Source: Saccharomyces paradoxus
Lineage: Eukaryota > Ascomycota > Saccharomycetes > Saccharomycetales > Saccharomycetaceae
Assembly: GCF_002079055.1 (NCBI RefSeq)
Contig: NC_047498.1
Span: forward strand, 833,299 to 897,298
Reading direction: 5' to 3'
Length of the DNA stretch: 64,000 bases
Shown: piece by piece, positions 39,124 to 49,054 of the stretch
Layout: every line of letters begins with the position of its first letter
How positions within the stretch are numbered: position 1 is the stretch's first letter
Made by a program: the position numbers and the translations under genes
Notes under the pieces: generated by a model
The model's database searches: none
Seen by the model: the letters and a program-made list of their open reading frames with translations, nothing else
What the model was told of the DNA's origin: nothing

Positions 39124-41466
39124 CTACGAAGATGAACCACTTCTAAGAGCAAACTCTTCGTAATACGAGAGCATTTCTGGAGTTATGCCTCTGGCAATTC
39201 CTTTAAAAGCCTTTTCAAAGTGACGTAATTCCACCTTTGTGACATCTAAATCATCCATGATGGCAGCCAGTCCCGCTTCTTGGCAAAGCAGCACAACTTC
39301 AGCTCCGGAATAGCCTTCCGTGCGGTCTGCCAGTTCATGAAGATCAACTCCAGACTCTTCTGTATTAAACTTCTTTGTGCATTTCTTTAAGATCTCTAAG
39401 CGGGCGTTTATGTCTGGAGGGCCAACGTAAATATGTCTATCTAACCTACCAGGTCTTAGAAGAGCGGCATCTATTTCATCAGGTCTATTCGTCGCTGCTA
39501 CGATAACTACACCCTTTAATTCCTCAACACCATCAATCTCATTGAGTAAAGATGTCAGTACGTGATTGGCTGCGGAAGTAGAACTCCCATCCCTATCAGG
39601 AGACAAGGCATCGATTTCATCAAAGAAGATAATACTTGGCGCTGCAGAACGTGCTTTTCGGAAAATTTCTCTTATAGCTCTTTCGGACTCACCCACATAC
39701 TTGTTGAAAATTTCAGGTCCTTTTACGGCTAGGAAGTTGATACCGGATTCTGTAGCGAGAGCTTTTGCGGTTAATGTCTTGGAACATCCTGGTGGCCCGT
39801 AAAGTAAAACACCCTTTGGCGCAGAAATTCCCAGCCTGGCAAAAGTTTCCGAGGCTTCCAAAGGCAATTGTATCATTTCTTTCATCTTCGTTTTAAGCTC
39901 TTCTTGGCCACCAATATCAGACCAATATACTTTCGGCATTTCTAAGAAGATTTCTCTCATTGCGCTGGGTCTGATCTCCACCATGGCACTATCCACGTCT
40001 TTCAATGTAACTTTCAGGGAAAATTTGTCGACATTTGCATTTGTTCCCAGCCCTCGTTGAATTGTTTTCATAACTGATTCTCTACAAAGAGCAGTTAAAT
40101 CAGCACCAACATAACCATGTGTTTTAGAGGCAATGTACTTAATTGCTTCGGAATCTAACACATGACGATCCGAAGACATTCTTGAGAATTGCTTAGTTAA
40201 AATGTCAAATCGGGCATCCACATCTGGTATACCAATTTCTACTTCTTGGTCAAACCTACCAGGTCTTCTGAGAGCTGGATCGACAGAGTTTGGCCTGTTT
40301 GTAGCAGCAATTATAACCACCCTACCTGCAGCGCTCATGCCATCCATTAGGGTCAACAATGTTGCCACGACTCTACTCTCGACTTCGCCGGAGTCATCGT
40401 TTGCTCTATTTGGTGCTATTGAATCGATTTCGTCAATGAAAATGATGGAAGGCTGGTACCTCCTGGCTTCGTTAAAAATGTCTCTTAATGCGGATTCAGT
40501 CTCACCAAGATATTTGGAGACGATTGAGGGGCCGTTAATGGTTAGGACGTGTGCGTTGGATGTATTCGCAACAACCCTTAAAAGCATAGTTTTACCGGTA
40601 CCTGGGGGCCCGTGGAGAAGTATACCTCGAGGAGGAGAAACGCCAAAACTGCTAAATAGTGTTGGTTGATGAAGAGGTATTTCTATAGCACTTTTCAATG
40701 ATTCAATCTCCTTGCCTAAGCCACCCACTGCTGCATAGGATATGGGCTCTGGAAGATTGTATTTACGATTTGCCTGCGTTTGTTTGGAAAAGGTGATATG
40801 CGTGGAACCTTTCCTGAATATGAAAGGTGGAGATAAATAAAACTGGTTATCTAGTCCACCGTACACTTCGTCCAAGTTAAGATCTAGTTGGCCGACGTCA
40901 GGAAGCGAATCATCGCTCACATCTGTAATTATAATATCAATGCTTTCATCACCTGCGTTTGTTCTTAAGTTTTGAAAAATCATTCCAGGCATCAAAATTC
41001 CACTATCATTTAATAGCTTTTGGACTACTTTTTCGTCTATGCATTCCAAAATATCGCATCCTTGTAGAGATCCTATGGTGACTTTAGTGGCATAAGGCGG
41101 TTGTATCTGGGCTCTCTTTAAGTTCAGGCGATCACCAAGGATAAGGTTCCCAACTGATCGTATAGTCTTGGAAAGGGTAATGACATTAACAGGATGTACT
41201 TCTTCATCGCCCGCTCTAGCTATTACCAAGACACCATTTTCTCCGACTTTACCGACGGTACAGAATGATCCCGGATTTATCTCTAGCGAGGATAATACGT
41301 TAGGATGGATATATGCTGTACATGTTTCCTTGCCATGATCTTTTGGGGGGTGTGGTCTGGTAACAAATTCAACAGGCAATTTAAACTTTGCTACTTTTGG
41401 ATCAGCACTATTTGAGGTTGCGGACGATTTTCTTTTTGAACTGGATGAACTGGATTTAGGAGCCAT
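39124..41466 (-). CDS. AFG2: Afg2/Drg1, AAA-ATPase of pre-60S maturation
   Basis: This 780-aa protein has the S. cerevisiae length. A CDC48-like N-domain (to about residue 240) precedes two AAA modules. D1 has Walker A GPPGTGKT near residues 284-291 and Walker B IIFIDEIDS. D2 has GPPGCSKT near residues 557-564 and IIFFDEIDA. The D2 P-loop carries Ser where most have Gly, as I recall for all Drg1/SPATA5 proteins. The N-terminus is a basic Ser/Lys stretch (SSSSSKRKSS). The hexamer extracts Rlp24 from cytoplasmic pre-60S particles and is the target of diazaborine. PAC-like and RRPE-like sites lie just upstream. Confidence 0.96.
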   Translation of the reverse strand: MAPKSSSSSSKRKSSATSNSADPKVAKFKLPVEFVTRPHPPKDHGKETCTAYIHPNVLSSLEINPGSFCTVGKVGENGVLVIARAGDEEVHPVNVITLSKTIRSVGNLILGDRLNLKRAQIQPPYATKVTIGSLQGCDILECIDEKVVQKLLNDSGILMPGMIFQNLRTNAGDESIDIIITDVSDDSLPDVGQLDLNLDEVYGGLDNQFYLSPPFIFRKGSTHITFSKQTQANRKYNLPEPISYAAVGGLGKEIESLKSAIEIPLHQPTLFSSFGVSPPRGILLHGPPGTGKTMLLRVVANTSNAHVLTINGPSIVSKYLGETESALRDIFNEARRYQPSIIFIDEIDSIAPNRANDDSGEVESRVVATLLTLMDGMSAAGRVVIIAATNRPNSVDPALRRPGRFDQEVEIGIPDVDARFDILTKQFSRMSSDRHVLDSEAIKYIASKTHGYVGADLTALCRESVMKTIQRGLGTNANVDKFSLKVTLKDVDSAMVEIRPSAMREIFLEMPKVYWSDIGGQEELKTKMKEMIQLPLEASETFARLGISAPKGVLLYGPPGCSKTLTAKALATESGINFLAVKGPEIFNKYVGESERAIREIFRKARSAAPSIIFFDEIDALSPDRDGSSTSAANHVLTSLLNEIDGVEELKGVVIVAATNRPDEIDAALLRPGRLDRHIYVGPPDINARLEILKKCTKKFNTEESGVDLHELADRTEGYSGAEVVLLCQEAGLAAIMDDLDVTKVELRHFEKAFKGIARGITPEMLSYYEEFALRSGSSS

Positions 41467-41545
41467 TTTTTTTCTAATGCCTCTTGTGAGTCTTCGATTC
41501 GGCGATTCAAGGCATTTACTTGCATACTGCTATGTTATTAATTTA

Positions 41546-41568
41546 GTGATGAGGTGATATAAAATTTT
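41546..41568 (-). promoter_or_regulatory. PAC-like and RRPE-like pair upstream of AFG2
   Basis: GTGATGAG (41546-41553) is one base from the PAC core GCGATGAG, and AAAATTTT (41561-41568) is an RRPE core. They lie about 80-100 bp upstream of the AFG2 ATG, the usual place in ribosome-biogenesis promoters, where Dot6/Tod6 and Stb3 act. Consensus evidence only; AAAATTTT is common in AT-rich DNA. Confidence 0.4.
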
Positions 41569-41752
41569 CTTACAATAGCTCGTCCGTTGCTTACATGAAA
41601 AAAAAAAATATAAAAATGGACCAAATTTAGGGACTTATGAATTATATGTACGTGTGTACGTGCAATAAGAGTTCGTAAATATTAACTTTTATGAATATTA
41701 TAAGTAATATTATAAGCTGAAAACACTCAAACATTGAGAATAAATGAGTTCT

Positions 41753-44700
41753 CTATAGGTACAAACTTGCGGCGAAAACAATATCTCTCTTAATCAGCTC
41801 TTGAGCCCTGCTCATCTTCATATGCAACGTAGAATTACCAATAATAATAGAAGCAGTCTTAACTTCACGGCAGATTTCATCCAGCCATGTAATAACTCTG
41901 ACTACAGTTCCTTCAGCCTCGGGGCTCATTTCCATGATCTCTTTGAATGACAAACCACGGGCCCATTCATACACAACATTCATCATTGCAAACCTCTTTC
42001 TGTCCAAAAACTCTGCTTCATCCTGAGTTAATGGAATTTGATGCGTATTAAAGACACCAAGCATTTTTTTGTAAATTTCCTCAATTCTTTGTTTACCCTT
42101 AGCTAGCCGTGGTGTGACAATAGGGGACTCTTCTTCCCTGGTTTTTCCTTCATAAACAAATACTGATAATAAGGCCACAATTTCTTCAGGTTCAAAGCTC
42201 CCCAAGAAGTTGTCTAAAATTAATTCAGTTAAAACTAACTCATAACCGGAATTGATTTCACATGCCACTCTACCTTTTAATAACACGTTGTGGTTTTGGT
42301 CGATAAATTCAGTGTCTTTCAGAACGGCTAACCTCTTTTCATAATCGGGCAGCAAGCTCAGGTTTTGGTCAGACATCAAATGATACAATTCTTCAATTTT
42401 CTTTTCAATTACATGCGCCTTGTATCTTGGAACAATATGTTCGCTTAAATTGGGACATTTAATGCTTTTTAGTCCGAATATGTCATCTCTCATATTTGTA
42501 CGGTCCAACAGTATTTGATGGATCTTTAAACCTTGTTTTTCAATGTTAATTGCTTCTCTTAGTGTCTTGCCTTCCAAAATGTTATTCGTTTCAGTGTTAA
42601 ACTCGTTTAAAGCGGCAACATCCTTTTTGATTACTTTACCTAATGGAGCAGCAAACTTACGTTTGGTGATCACTTCAATAGCAGTCACGGGAATTTCTTC
42701 CATATAAAAATCAGTCTTCTGGAATTTAGGGAAGTTCCTTTTTCTGTATCCATCCGCTTTTGGGAAGTATATTAAATGATTTGGTTCACCATTTGGAAGT
42801 CTACAAGGTTTTGTGAAAGTCATAATAACACAAATGGCATCCTTCAGAGAAACTTTAAATATAAATCCTAATTTCAGACAATCATTGGAGTCCCTGAAGG
42901 CGATAAGTCTTCCCTCTTTCAGAATATGTAATATTGAAGGCGATTTAACCATTTCTTGCATTAGATTTACTGTTGCCTCCTTATATGCTAGCATCAATTC
43001 CAAGAATCTTTCGATATCATTATCACAAATTTCACAGCTTTTGTACTCTATGGTTTGTAATTCCTCTTGTAATAGTTTGATTTGTTTTTCGTGTTCAGGT
43101 TGTAAAGTTTCTTTGGCATTCTCACTAAAAGAATACTTGATCATTTCTTCAACTCTTAACGCCTCAATTCTTAAAAGATTTAAAATCATATTATATGTTA
43201 ACCTGAACTGAGACTGTAACCTTGTCGGAACACCCATCGTTACTTCTTTGAACGTAGTAATAGACAAAGGACTATTATACGCCATCACGATGACCGTACC
43301 AGTGGAATCCAAACCCCTTCTACCGGCTCTACCAGCCATTTGGGTAAATTCGCCTGGTGTCAATTCTCTCAACCCGTTACCATCATGTTTACGGATGCTA
43401 CTAAAGATAACTGTTCTCGTGGGAAGGTTCAAACCCATGGCAAAGGTTTCCGTAGCAAATAAAACTTTGATAAAACCCTTAGAAAATAATATTTCGATCA
43501 ACTCCTTGACAATAGGCAAAAGCCCCCCATGATGAACAGCTATACCACGTTCAAGTAATGATCTGGTTTTAAGAATTTGGGGTAAATCTCTGTCCTCTTT
43601 CTTCAAACGAGTAATCGACTTCTCAATGAACATGTGGATCTGTGATTTTTCCTTATTGTTGCAGAAGTTAATTCCTTCTAGCCAGTCGGCATACTCTTCG
43701 CACCTCTTTTTACTAAACACGAACACAACCATTGGTAGCAGTTCTCTTTTCCTTAAGTAATTGACAATCTCAGGCCATGTTTTTTTAGAAGGACCATCTT
43801 GAGTGAAAAACTTACGCTTATTGGAGCCAATTGCGCCAGCACCTCTTGAGCCTCCGCGGTTAGCACCTCCGCGTGTCGAATTGCCACGTCCCCCTCTTCC
43901 GCCTCGAGTATTGGATCCACCACGGCCCCCTCTTGCTGTGGACCCACCTCTCCCATTGTCAGTTTTTGAAGGTACTCCTTTTGCACTCTCTCCGTTTAAA
44001 ATCTCTTTATGTTTCCTGAAATTGGCTTCTAAAAATTCTGAATTTTGATTAATCACCGGTATCAATTCCTTTTTAGCCCATATATTTATTTCTAACGGAA
44101 CAGGTCTTTTTGGAGTGGAAATAACATAAATATTTTTTTGCTTAGTTCTTCCAATCCAATTAGCAAACTCATAGGTGTTGGGAACAGTGGCAGATAATAA
44201 AATAAACTTGACATGCTGAGGAAGCATAATAATAACCTCCTCCCAGACAACACCACGGTCTTGATCATTAACGTAATGAACCTCATCAAAAATGACGAAC
44301 TCTACATCTCTTATTAAATCGGCACCTCTATAAAGCATCGACCTTAAAATTTCGGTCGTCATAATCAAACAATTAGCATCCGGATTAATTTGTACATCAC
44401 CGGTAATTAATCCAATATCAACATCGTCAAAAGTTTCCTTAAAGTCTCGGAATTTCTGATTAGATAAGGCTTTAATAGGTGATGTATAGATAGTTTTAGT
44501 CATATTCCTGTGTGCCATGGCAATTGCGTATTCTGCAACAACGGTTTTACCAGCAGATGTGTGGGCGGCCACAAATACAGAATCACCTTGTTCAAGATGG
44601 TAAACGGCTTCCTTTTGGAAAGTATCCAATTCAAAAGGCCAAGATCTGGCAGGATTGGGAATTAACTCATCGAAGTTTTCAATCTTATGGTTCAAATCAA

Positions 44701-45616
44701 CAACATGAGCCCATTCCTTTTTTACCGGAACATTTTTTGAAGCCGGTTTAGTTCTACTAAAATCTATCCCAATCGGTAATAGTTCATCGATTTCGGCATC
44801 ATCAGCATTGCTGGCTGTCGTTTCTTCGGTAGCTTCTTCTATAATTTCCTCAGAAAGAGACTTAGCGGAATTTTCCTCCGCTTTTACTTTTGCCTCGTTA
44901 GTTTCCATTCTTATGTCCAGTTCATTATCTATTTCATTTAGCTGCTTCAATTCTTTCAATTGTCCGTTTTGTTCCTCATTTTCAGCTAGAGCGTCCATCG
45001 GTTTGATGCCTCTTTTCATACCCTCTGGAATATCGAATAAACCTTGGCCATCCTTGTGTAATAATTTGGTGGCGTTGGCCATTGCGGATGACCCATTTTG
45101 TTCCAAACCTGTCTTGACAGATTTCATGGGAATTCCGCCAGGTGTAAAGGGCAATTGCGCTGTGGAACCTCTTACTGAGTTTTGATTATGGTTAATACTT
45201 CTAGTAATTGACAGGGAATTTGATGCATTGGCATTCGCAACTTCCTTCAGATCAACCTCTTCTTTATAGCCCGAGATTTTACCTTCCAGCCCAGTTCTTT
45301 TAAACTGGTATGACGTTCTATTAATTGGGCTAGGAATTTGGAGCAATTCCTTGTAATCTAGTTTATCAGAACGATTGTCTAAAGAATTCATTTGTGGAAC
45401 ATCTTGAACCATGTCCAACAGGCTCCAAGGAAGAACATTTGAAGGTTTCAGAAATCTATCTTTTATGATACCATTGGCATATTCTGGTTCATCGGCGCTC
45501 CCAAAATCTAGTTTGGTAATACGATCTTCGAAAAGCTCTACCTCTGCATTGTTAGTGATCTTCTTTAACGATTGATATAGTTCCTGTATGGAACTAGTAC
45601 TAAGTCCTTCAGACAT
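41753..45616 (-). CDS. SKI2: Ski2, DExH RNA helicase of the Ski complex
   Basis: This 1287-aa superfamily 2 helicase has the S. cerevisiae length. Motif I, AHTSAGKT, is near residues 350-357, DEVH (FDEVHYVND) follows near 445, then SAT (LLSATVPNTYEF), and motif VI is QMAGRAGRRGLD. An RGG/RG-rich block (ARGGRGGSNTRGGRGGRGN) sits between RecA1 and RecA2, near residues 560-600. The Mtr4/Ski2 arch insertion and C-terminal helical domain follow. With Ski3 and Ski8 it threads mRNA into the cytoplasmic exosome for 3'-5' decay, non-stop decay and antiviral defence. About 280 bp separates it from AFG2, on the same strand. Confidence 0.97.
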   Translation of the reverse strand: MSEGLSTSSIQELYQSLKKITNNAEVELFEDRITKLDFGSADEPEYANGIIKDRFLKPSNVLPWSLLDMVQDVPQMNSLDNRSDKLDYKELLQIPSPINRTSYQFKRTGLEGKISGYKEEVDLKEVANANASNSLSITRSINHNQNSVRGSTAQLPFTPGGIPMKSVKTGLEQNGSSAMANATKLLHKDGQGLFDIPEGMKRGIKPMDALAENEEQNGQLKELKQLNEIDNELDIRMETNEAKVKAEENSAKSLSEEIIEEATEETTASNADDAEIDELLPIGIDFSRTKPASKNVPVKKEWAHVVDLNHKIENFDELIPNPARSWPFELDTFQKEAVYHLEQGDSVFVAAHTSAGKTVVAEYAIAMAHRNMTKTIYTSPIKALSNQKFRDFKETFDDVDIGLITGDVQINPDANCLIMTTEILRSMLYRGADLIRDVEFVIFDEVHYVNDQDRGVVWEEVIIMLPQHVKFILLSATVPNTYEFANWIGRTKQKNIYVISTPKRPVPLEINIWAKKELIPVINQNSEFLEANFRKHKEILNGESAKGVPSKTDNGRGGSTARGGRGGSNTRGGRGGRGNSTRGGANRGGSRGAGAIGSNKRKFFTQDGPSKKTWPEIVNYLRKRELLPMVVFVFSKKRCEEYADWLEGINFCNNKEKSQIHMFIEKSITRLKKEDRDLPQILKTRSLLERGIAVHHGGLLPIVKELIEILFSKGFIKVLFATETFAMGLNLPTRTVIFSSIRKHDGNGLRELTPGEFTQMAGRAGRRGLDSTGTVIVMAYNSPLSITTFKEVTMGVPTRLQSQFRLTYNMILNLLRIEALRVEEMIKYSFSENAKETLQPEHEKQIKLLQEELQTIEYKSCEICDNDIERFLELMLAYKEATVNLMQEMVKSPSILHILKEGRLIAFRDSNDCLKLGFIFKVSLKDAICVIMTFTKPCRLPNGEPNHLIYFPKADGYRKRNFPKFQKTDFYMEEIPVTAIEVITKRKFAAPLGKVIKKDVAALNEFNTETNNILEGKTLREAINIEKQGLKIHQILLDRTNMRDDIFGLKSIKCPNLSEHIVPRYKAHVIEKKIEELYHLMSDQNLSLLPDYEKRLAVLKDTEFIDQNHNVLLKGRVACEINSGYELVLTELILDNFLGSFEPEEIVALLSVFVYEGKTREEESPIVTPRLAKGKQRIEEIYKKMLGVFNTHQIPLTQDEAEFLDRKRFAMMNVVYEWARGLSFKEIMEMSPEAEGTVVRVITWLDEICREVKTASIIIGNSTLHMKMSRAQELIKRDIVFAASLYL

Positions 45617-46129
45617 GTAAAATTAGTATTCGTGTAGTAAATTGTGAGAGTCAGGTTGTTTATTTCGGAAGGACAAGTGTGATCATGCATTGTAGGTTCT
45701 GCGTTGACTTTTAAACTGATGCATATTGTCTTCCAGTGCTTCGTCCATCGTGATACTATAAGCTAAAAGACGCTCTCCCCTCAGGGTATCAGGAGATGAG
45801 AGGAGAATTTTCTTCTTATTATTATTCATTATATAGATTATGAATTGATCTAGATGATGAGATCATGTGCAAATGGTAACCTTGTTGGTTAATGATTTTT
45901 TTTTATTTGTGAGCTTTATAATGTTACAACCGATATGAAAATGAAAAATTACCTGGTATTCATTTTTCAAACCTCTATCCGTTCCTAAGATCTTTTCTAT
46001 CTTTATTCTTTTCTTCTTCCTTTTTTTATGTATATATGAGCTTAACACTGCCATTTGTTTGATCCGAATATCAAAATGGTGCTCATTTTTGTTTCTCAGT
46101 TGTTGAAGATAATCAATATCAAAATTCAT
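45617..46129. other. BDF1 3' region and SKI2 promoter
   Basis: This 513-bp AT-rich spacer separates two minus-strand genes. An 88-codon minus frame at 45863-46129 abuts the BDF1 stop and is AT-driven low-complexity sequence; not called. I see no RNA gene. Confidence 0.5.
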
Positions 46130-48205
46130 TCACTCTTCTTCACTTTCACTACTAACATCGTCATCTGAAGATGAGGAAAACCCATTGTGTGCGGTGCTTC
46201 GAACTTGGCCTGGGGAGCCGTTTTGGCTCAAGGGTGAAGCACTGTCAAGGATAGCTAGTTTATTTTTTATTTTTTCTATCTGCCTACTCTGCTCTTCTTG
46301 GCTTAATGCCTTTGATCTCCTCTTTCTGCTGCCCGCACTCGTAGGCGACAAGGACGAAGTGTCTCGAGTAATACCTGAAGTACCGTCCAACCCGTTAGAA
46401 GCACCGGAGGAACTTTCATACTGTCTAAAGAAAGTGTTGTACAATGTTAAGATGGTGTGATTATCCAAAGTGTCGAGGTCAAGTTCTACTTCATCGTCTT
46501 CAGAGATATTGGGCATGGATTTCTTTATTATGTCAATTGCTTTTTCCAGTTTGGAAGTTGGTAAATCATTGATCCTCTCCGTAATAATACGTTTCATATC
46601 GTACGATACTACTGTCTTCAGTTTATTCTTTTTATCTCGCCTACCTTTAGAAGAAGCGGTCTTAGAGCCGCTCCTTCCCTTCGATCTTTTGCCACGTTTC
46701 TTTGATCCACGTGCTAACCGCCTCTCCTTTCTTATTTTCTCCAGTTCTTGCTTTTTTAATTGTTGCAATTCCACTTTCATCCTTGCAAGTTGTTCTTCCA
46801 AATACTGTATAGCTGGATTTGTGATTATAGTTTCATCGATGTCGGACTCCGAGTATTCAGATTCGTAATCATCGTAGTCCGCTTGGTTTCTCGAATCTTC
46901 ATCGGAATAGTAGTCGTCCAAATTAGGTCTGTCCGCCCATTTGGAGTTGAAAACTTCTTCTAGACGATGACCCATCATATTAACGATTGTGCCATCCGGA
47001 TTAAACGTGTAGCAGTTTTTAAATACCAACCTCACATCTCTCTCAAAATCTTCCATCGACTGATACTCCCAGTCATTCAATTTCTTGGCAATTGTACCCA
47101 AATCCATTGGCTCTTTGACATAGTCGAAATAAGTCGGCAAATTCATAGAAACTGGGTCTACCGGTTCCAAAAACGGGTAGTTGTAAGAAGCGTGTTTCTT
47201 TGCCGTCAATTCCTTTAGCACTCCCTGACAAAATTTCATTGCTTGCTGCAGTCTTTTAGACTTAGGTTTCTTCGATTCATAAGGATAGATGTCCTTTGAT
47301 TTCGGTGGGTGTATAGTCCTTTTGGGCCTCCCATTATGAGTTTGAGCTCGCCTAATTACAATCGGGGCATCTTCTTGGGCACTGGATCGCCGTCCCTTGG
47401 TTATCACAGGTGGAGCATCCTTGGCAGGCATATTCAGCATATGCTTTTCGAAAGAGGCCTGAATGTTTCTTGCCATTTGTGATATGCCTGCATTTGGGCC
47501 GTTGAACCTAATACTGTTGTTGACCATTAGATTGAAATCTTCCGTGATTTGCTCCGGAACTTCATATGCACCTACATTCAACTTTCTCTCTATAGTAGAC
47601 AAATCCATCGGCCTCTTTATGTAGTTGAAGTAAAACGGAATATCCAACTTCACTGGATCAACAGGTTGTAGAAAGGGTCTTGCATCCTTCAAGCGCTTAA
47701 CGGCTTTAATTGCTAGTAACGCATGTTTCTGTTGGTGCTTTGGTATTGGATTTTGAGGGAGATTGTTCATATCAGGCTCTGGGGGAGGAGCAGGAGCAGG
47801 TTCCTTTGGAGCCTCCATCGGAAGTTTTGCTTTTGAATCTTCATCTGCATCCTCTTGTTTGGTACCTTGCTCTCCTCCTTCTTTCTTTAACCCATGCTGT
47901 TCCTTTTCTGCGCCACCTGCGGTGGCGATATACCCATTTTCCTCATTAGCCGCCAAGGTGGCGCCTTCAATACCATTCTCTGCAAGTTGAGCAGGCGTAG
48001 ATATTGGAGCGTTTCCATTCAGTCTGGCCTTTTTGAGATGCAATTCGTCGTTGGCGGGGGTCTCGTCCTCTGCGAGCCCATTAGAAGAACCCCCGTTCAC
48101 CTCCTGAGCCTGATCCATAGGCCTCTTTAGATTACTGGAAACGTCGCCATTGACATTACTATCATTGACATCCACGTCGTTCTGCACGGGTGTGATATCA
48201 GTCAT
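46130..48205 (-). CDS. BDF1: Bdf1, double bromodomain (BET) protein
   Basis: This 691-aa BET protein is slightly longer than the S. cerevisiae form that I recall (about 686). Bromodomain 1 spans about residues 155-258, with the acetyl-lysine Asn in FNGPN (N235). Bromodomain 2 spans about 330-430, with CYTFNPDG. A coiled coil and a Lys/Arg-rich block (RGSKKRGKRSKGRSGSK) precede the ET (NET) domain, about residues 530-610, and an acidic Ser tail (SSSSDDDVSSESEEE) carries CK2-type sites. Bdf1 reads acetylated H4, associates with TFIID and SWR1, and limits heterochromatin spreading. BDF2 is the paralogue. Confidence 0.96.
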   Translation of the reverse strand: MTDITPVQNDVDVNDSNVNGDVSSNLKRPMDQAQEVNGGSSNGLAEDETPANDELHLKKARLNGNAPISTPAQLAENGIEGATLAANEENGYIATAGGAEKEQHGLKKEGGEQGTKQEDADEDSKAKLPMEAPKEPAPAPPPEPDMNNLPQNPIPKHQQKHALLAIKAVKRLKDARPFLQPVDPVKLDIPFYFNYIKRPMDLSTIERKLNVGAYEVPEQITEDFNLMVNNSIRFNGPNAGISQMARNIQASFEKHMLNMPAKDAPPVITKGRRSSAQEDAPIVIRRAQTHNGRPKRTIHPPKSKDIYPYESKKPKSKRLQQAMKFCQGVLKELTAKKHASYNYPFLEPVDPVSMNLPTYFDYVKEPMDLGTIAKKLNDWEYQSMEDFERDVRLVFKNCYTFNPDGTIVNMMGHRLEEVFNSKWADRPNLDDYYSDEDSRNQADYDDYESEYSESDIDETIITNPAIQYLEEQLARMKVELQQLKKQELEKIRKERRLARGSKKRGKRSKGRSGSKTASSKGRRDKKNKLKTVVSYDMKRIITERINDLPTSKLEKAIDIIKKSMPNISEDDEVELDLDTLDNHTILTLYNTFFRQYESSSGASNGLDGTSGITRDTSSLSPTSAGSRKRRSKALSQEEQSRQIEKIKNKLAILDSASPLSQNGSPGQVRSTAHNGFSSSSDDDVSSESEEE

Positions 48206-49054
48206 TACGTACGTTTTTCAGAGCCGTTGAGATTCCACCGCCTTTTTAACTTGTTTACTATGGCAAGGGAGAAAAAAAAACAAATGATTTGGGAAGGAGC
48301 GACCCAGTAGGCAGAATTAAGGGACAAGAAAAACCCGCTTTGTTTAAATACTTCGCGACGACGCGCAACAAGCGACGACGGCCAACGTTGAGAGTTCACG
48401 GAGCAAGCTTGAACCTACTGCGCACACAAAGTGCGCGGGGCTACCGCCCCGGAGGCACGGATGGACACATCTTCAAGAAGAAAAAAGGTGCTGGGTAATG
48501 CAAACACGAATAGAAGCAAATAATCATAGTACTTCCTTCCCCCGGCTAATAGCACCCTGCAGTGTGAAACAAATATGGCAAAAGTGTAAATCCAAGCGTC
48601 TGATACAAACTAGATGTTGATTCGTTTTCAAGTGGTTAGCCAAGTACCAGAAGGGAACTCTGTGTACGCATGTAGTGAACTTTCCAGACACACCGGTTTG
48701 CCAAATGCCTTTATCATAGCCAATTTGCGAGAATCAAATGTGACTGCGCGCATTTCAAATTCACTTGTAGCTACTTGTTATTCGAGGCCACTCAGAAATA
48801 GTCCCATTGTTCTAATTGTTATGTTCATTCATTCAAGATGCGATAGTAACCTGCCCGAAGTCCTTAAGATTTTCTCAATACACTTTTCTCCGCTCCTAAT
48901 CCTCCCAGCTGTGCTTATTTTAGTATTCTTAGACCCATACCTCACGTTCATAATTGACATCCGTGCATTTCCCAATTCTCGTCCTGCAAAGGAAAAATAA
49001 CCGCGCTTACCCATCAGAAATGGTTTTATGATACACGTATACTTGATTTTCTAT
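48206..49054. other. DUS3 3' region and BDF1 promoter
   Basis: This stretch is about 850 bp. A GC-rich inverted repeat lies at 48436-48451 (listed separately). A 128-codon ATG frame at 48614-49000 with hydrophobic stretches sits where S. cerevisiae has the dubious ORF YLR400W; I do not call it a gene. Confidence 0.5.
48436..48451. repeat. GC-rich inverted repeat in the BDF1 promoter
   Basis: CGGGGC, a 4-base spacer TACC, and GCCCCG form a perfect 6-bp-arm inverted repeat about 230-246 bp upstream of the BDF1 ATG. It is conspicuous in AT-rich yeast intergenic DNA and could be a zinc-cluster or Mig1-type site. The factor is unknown. Confidence 0.6.

Noticed and set aside
45863-46129. 88-codon frame next to the BDF1 stop
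   Set aside because: It is Lys/Ile/Asn-rich low-complexity sequence from AT-rich 3' DNA, with no family match.
48614-49000. 128-codon ATG frame in the BDF1-DUS3 spacer
   Set aside because: It has no recognisable domain and sits at the place of dubious YLR400W. Hydrophobic stretches are expected from T-rich DNA.
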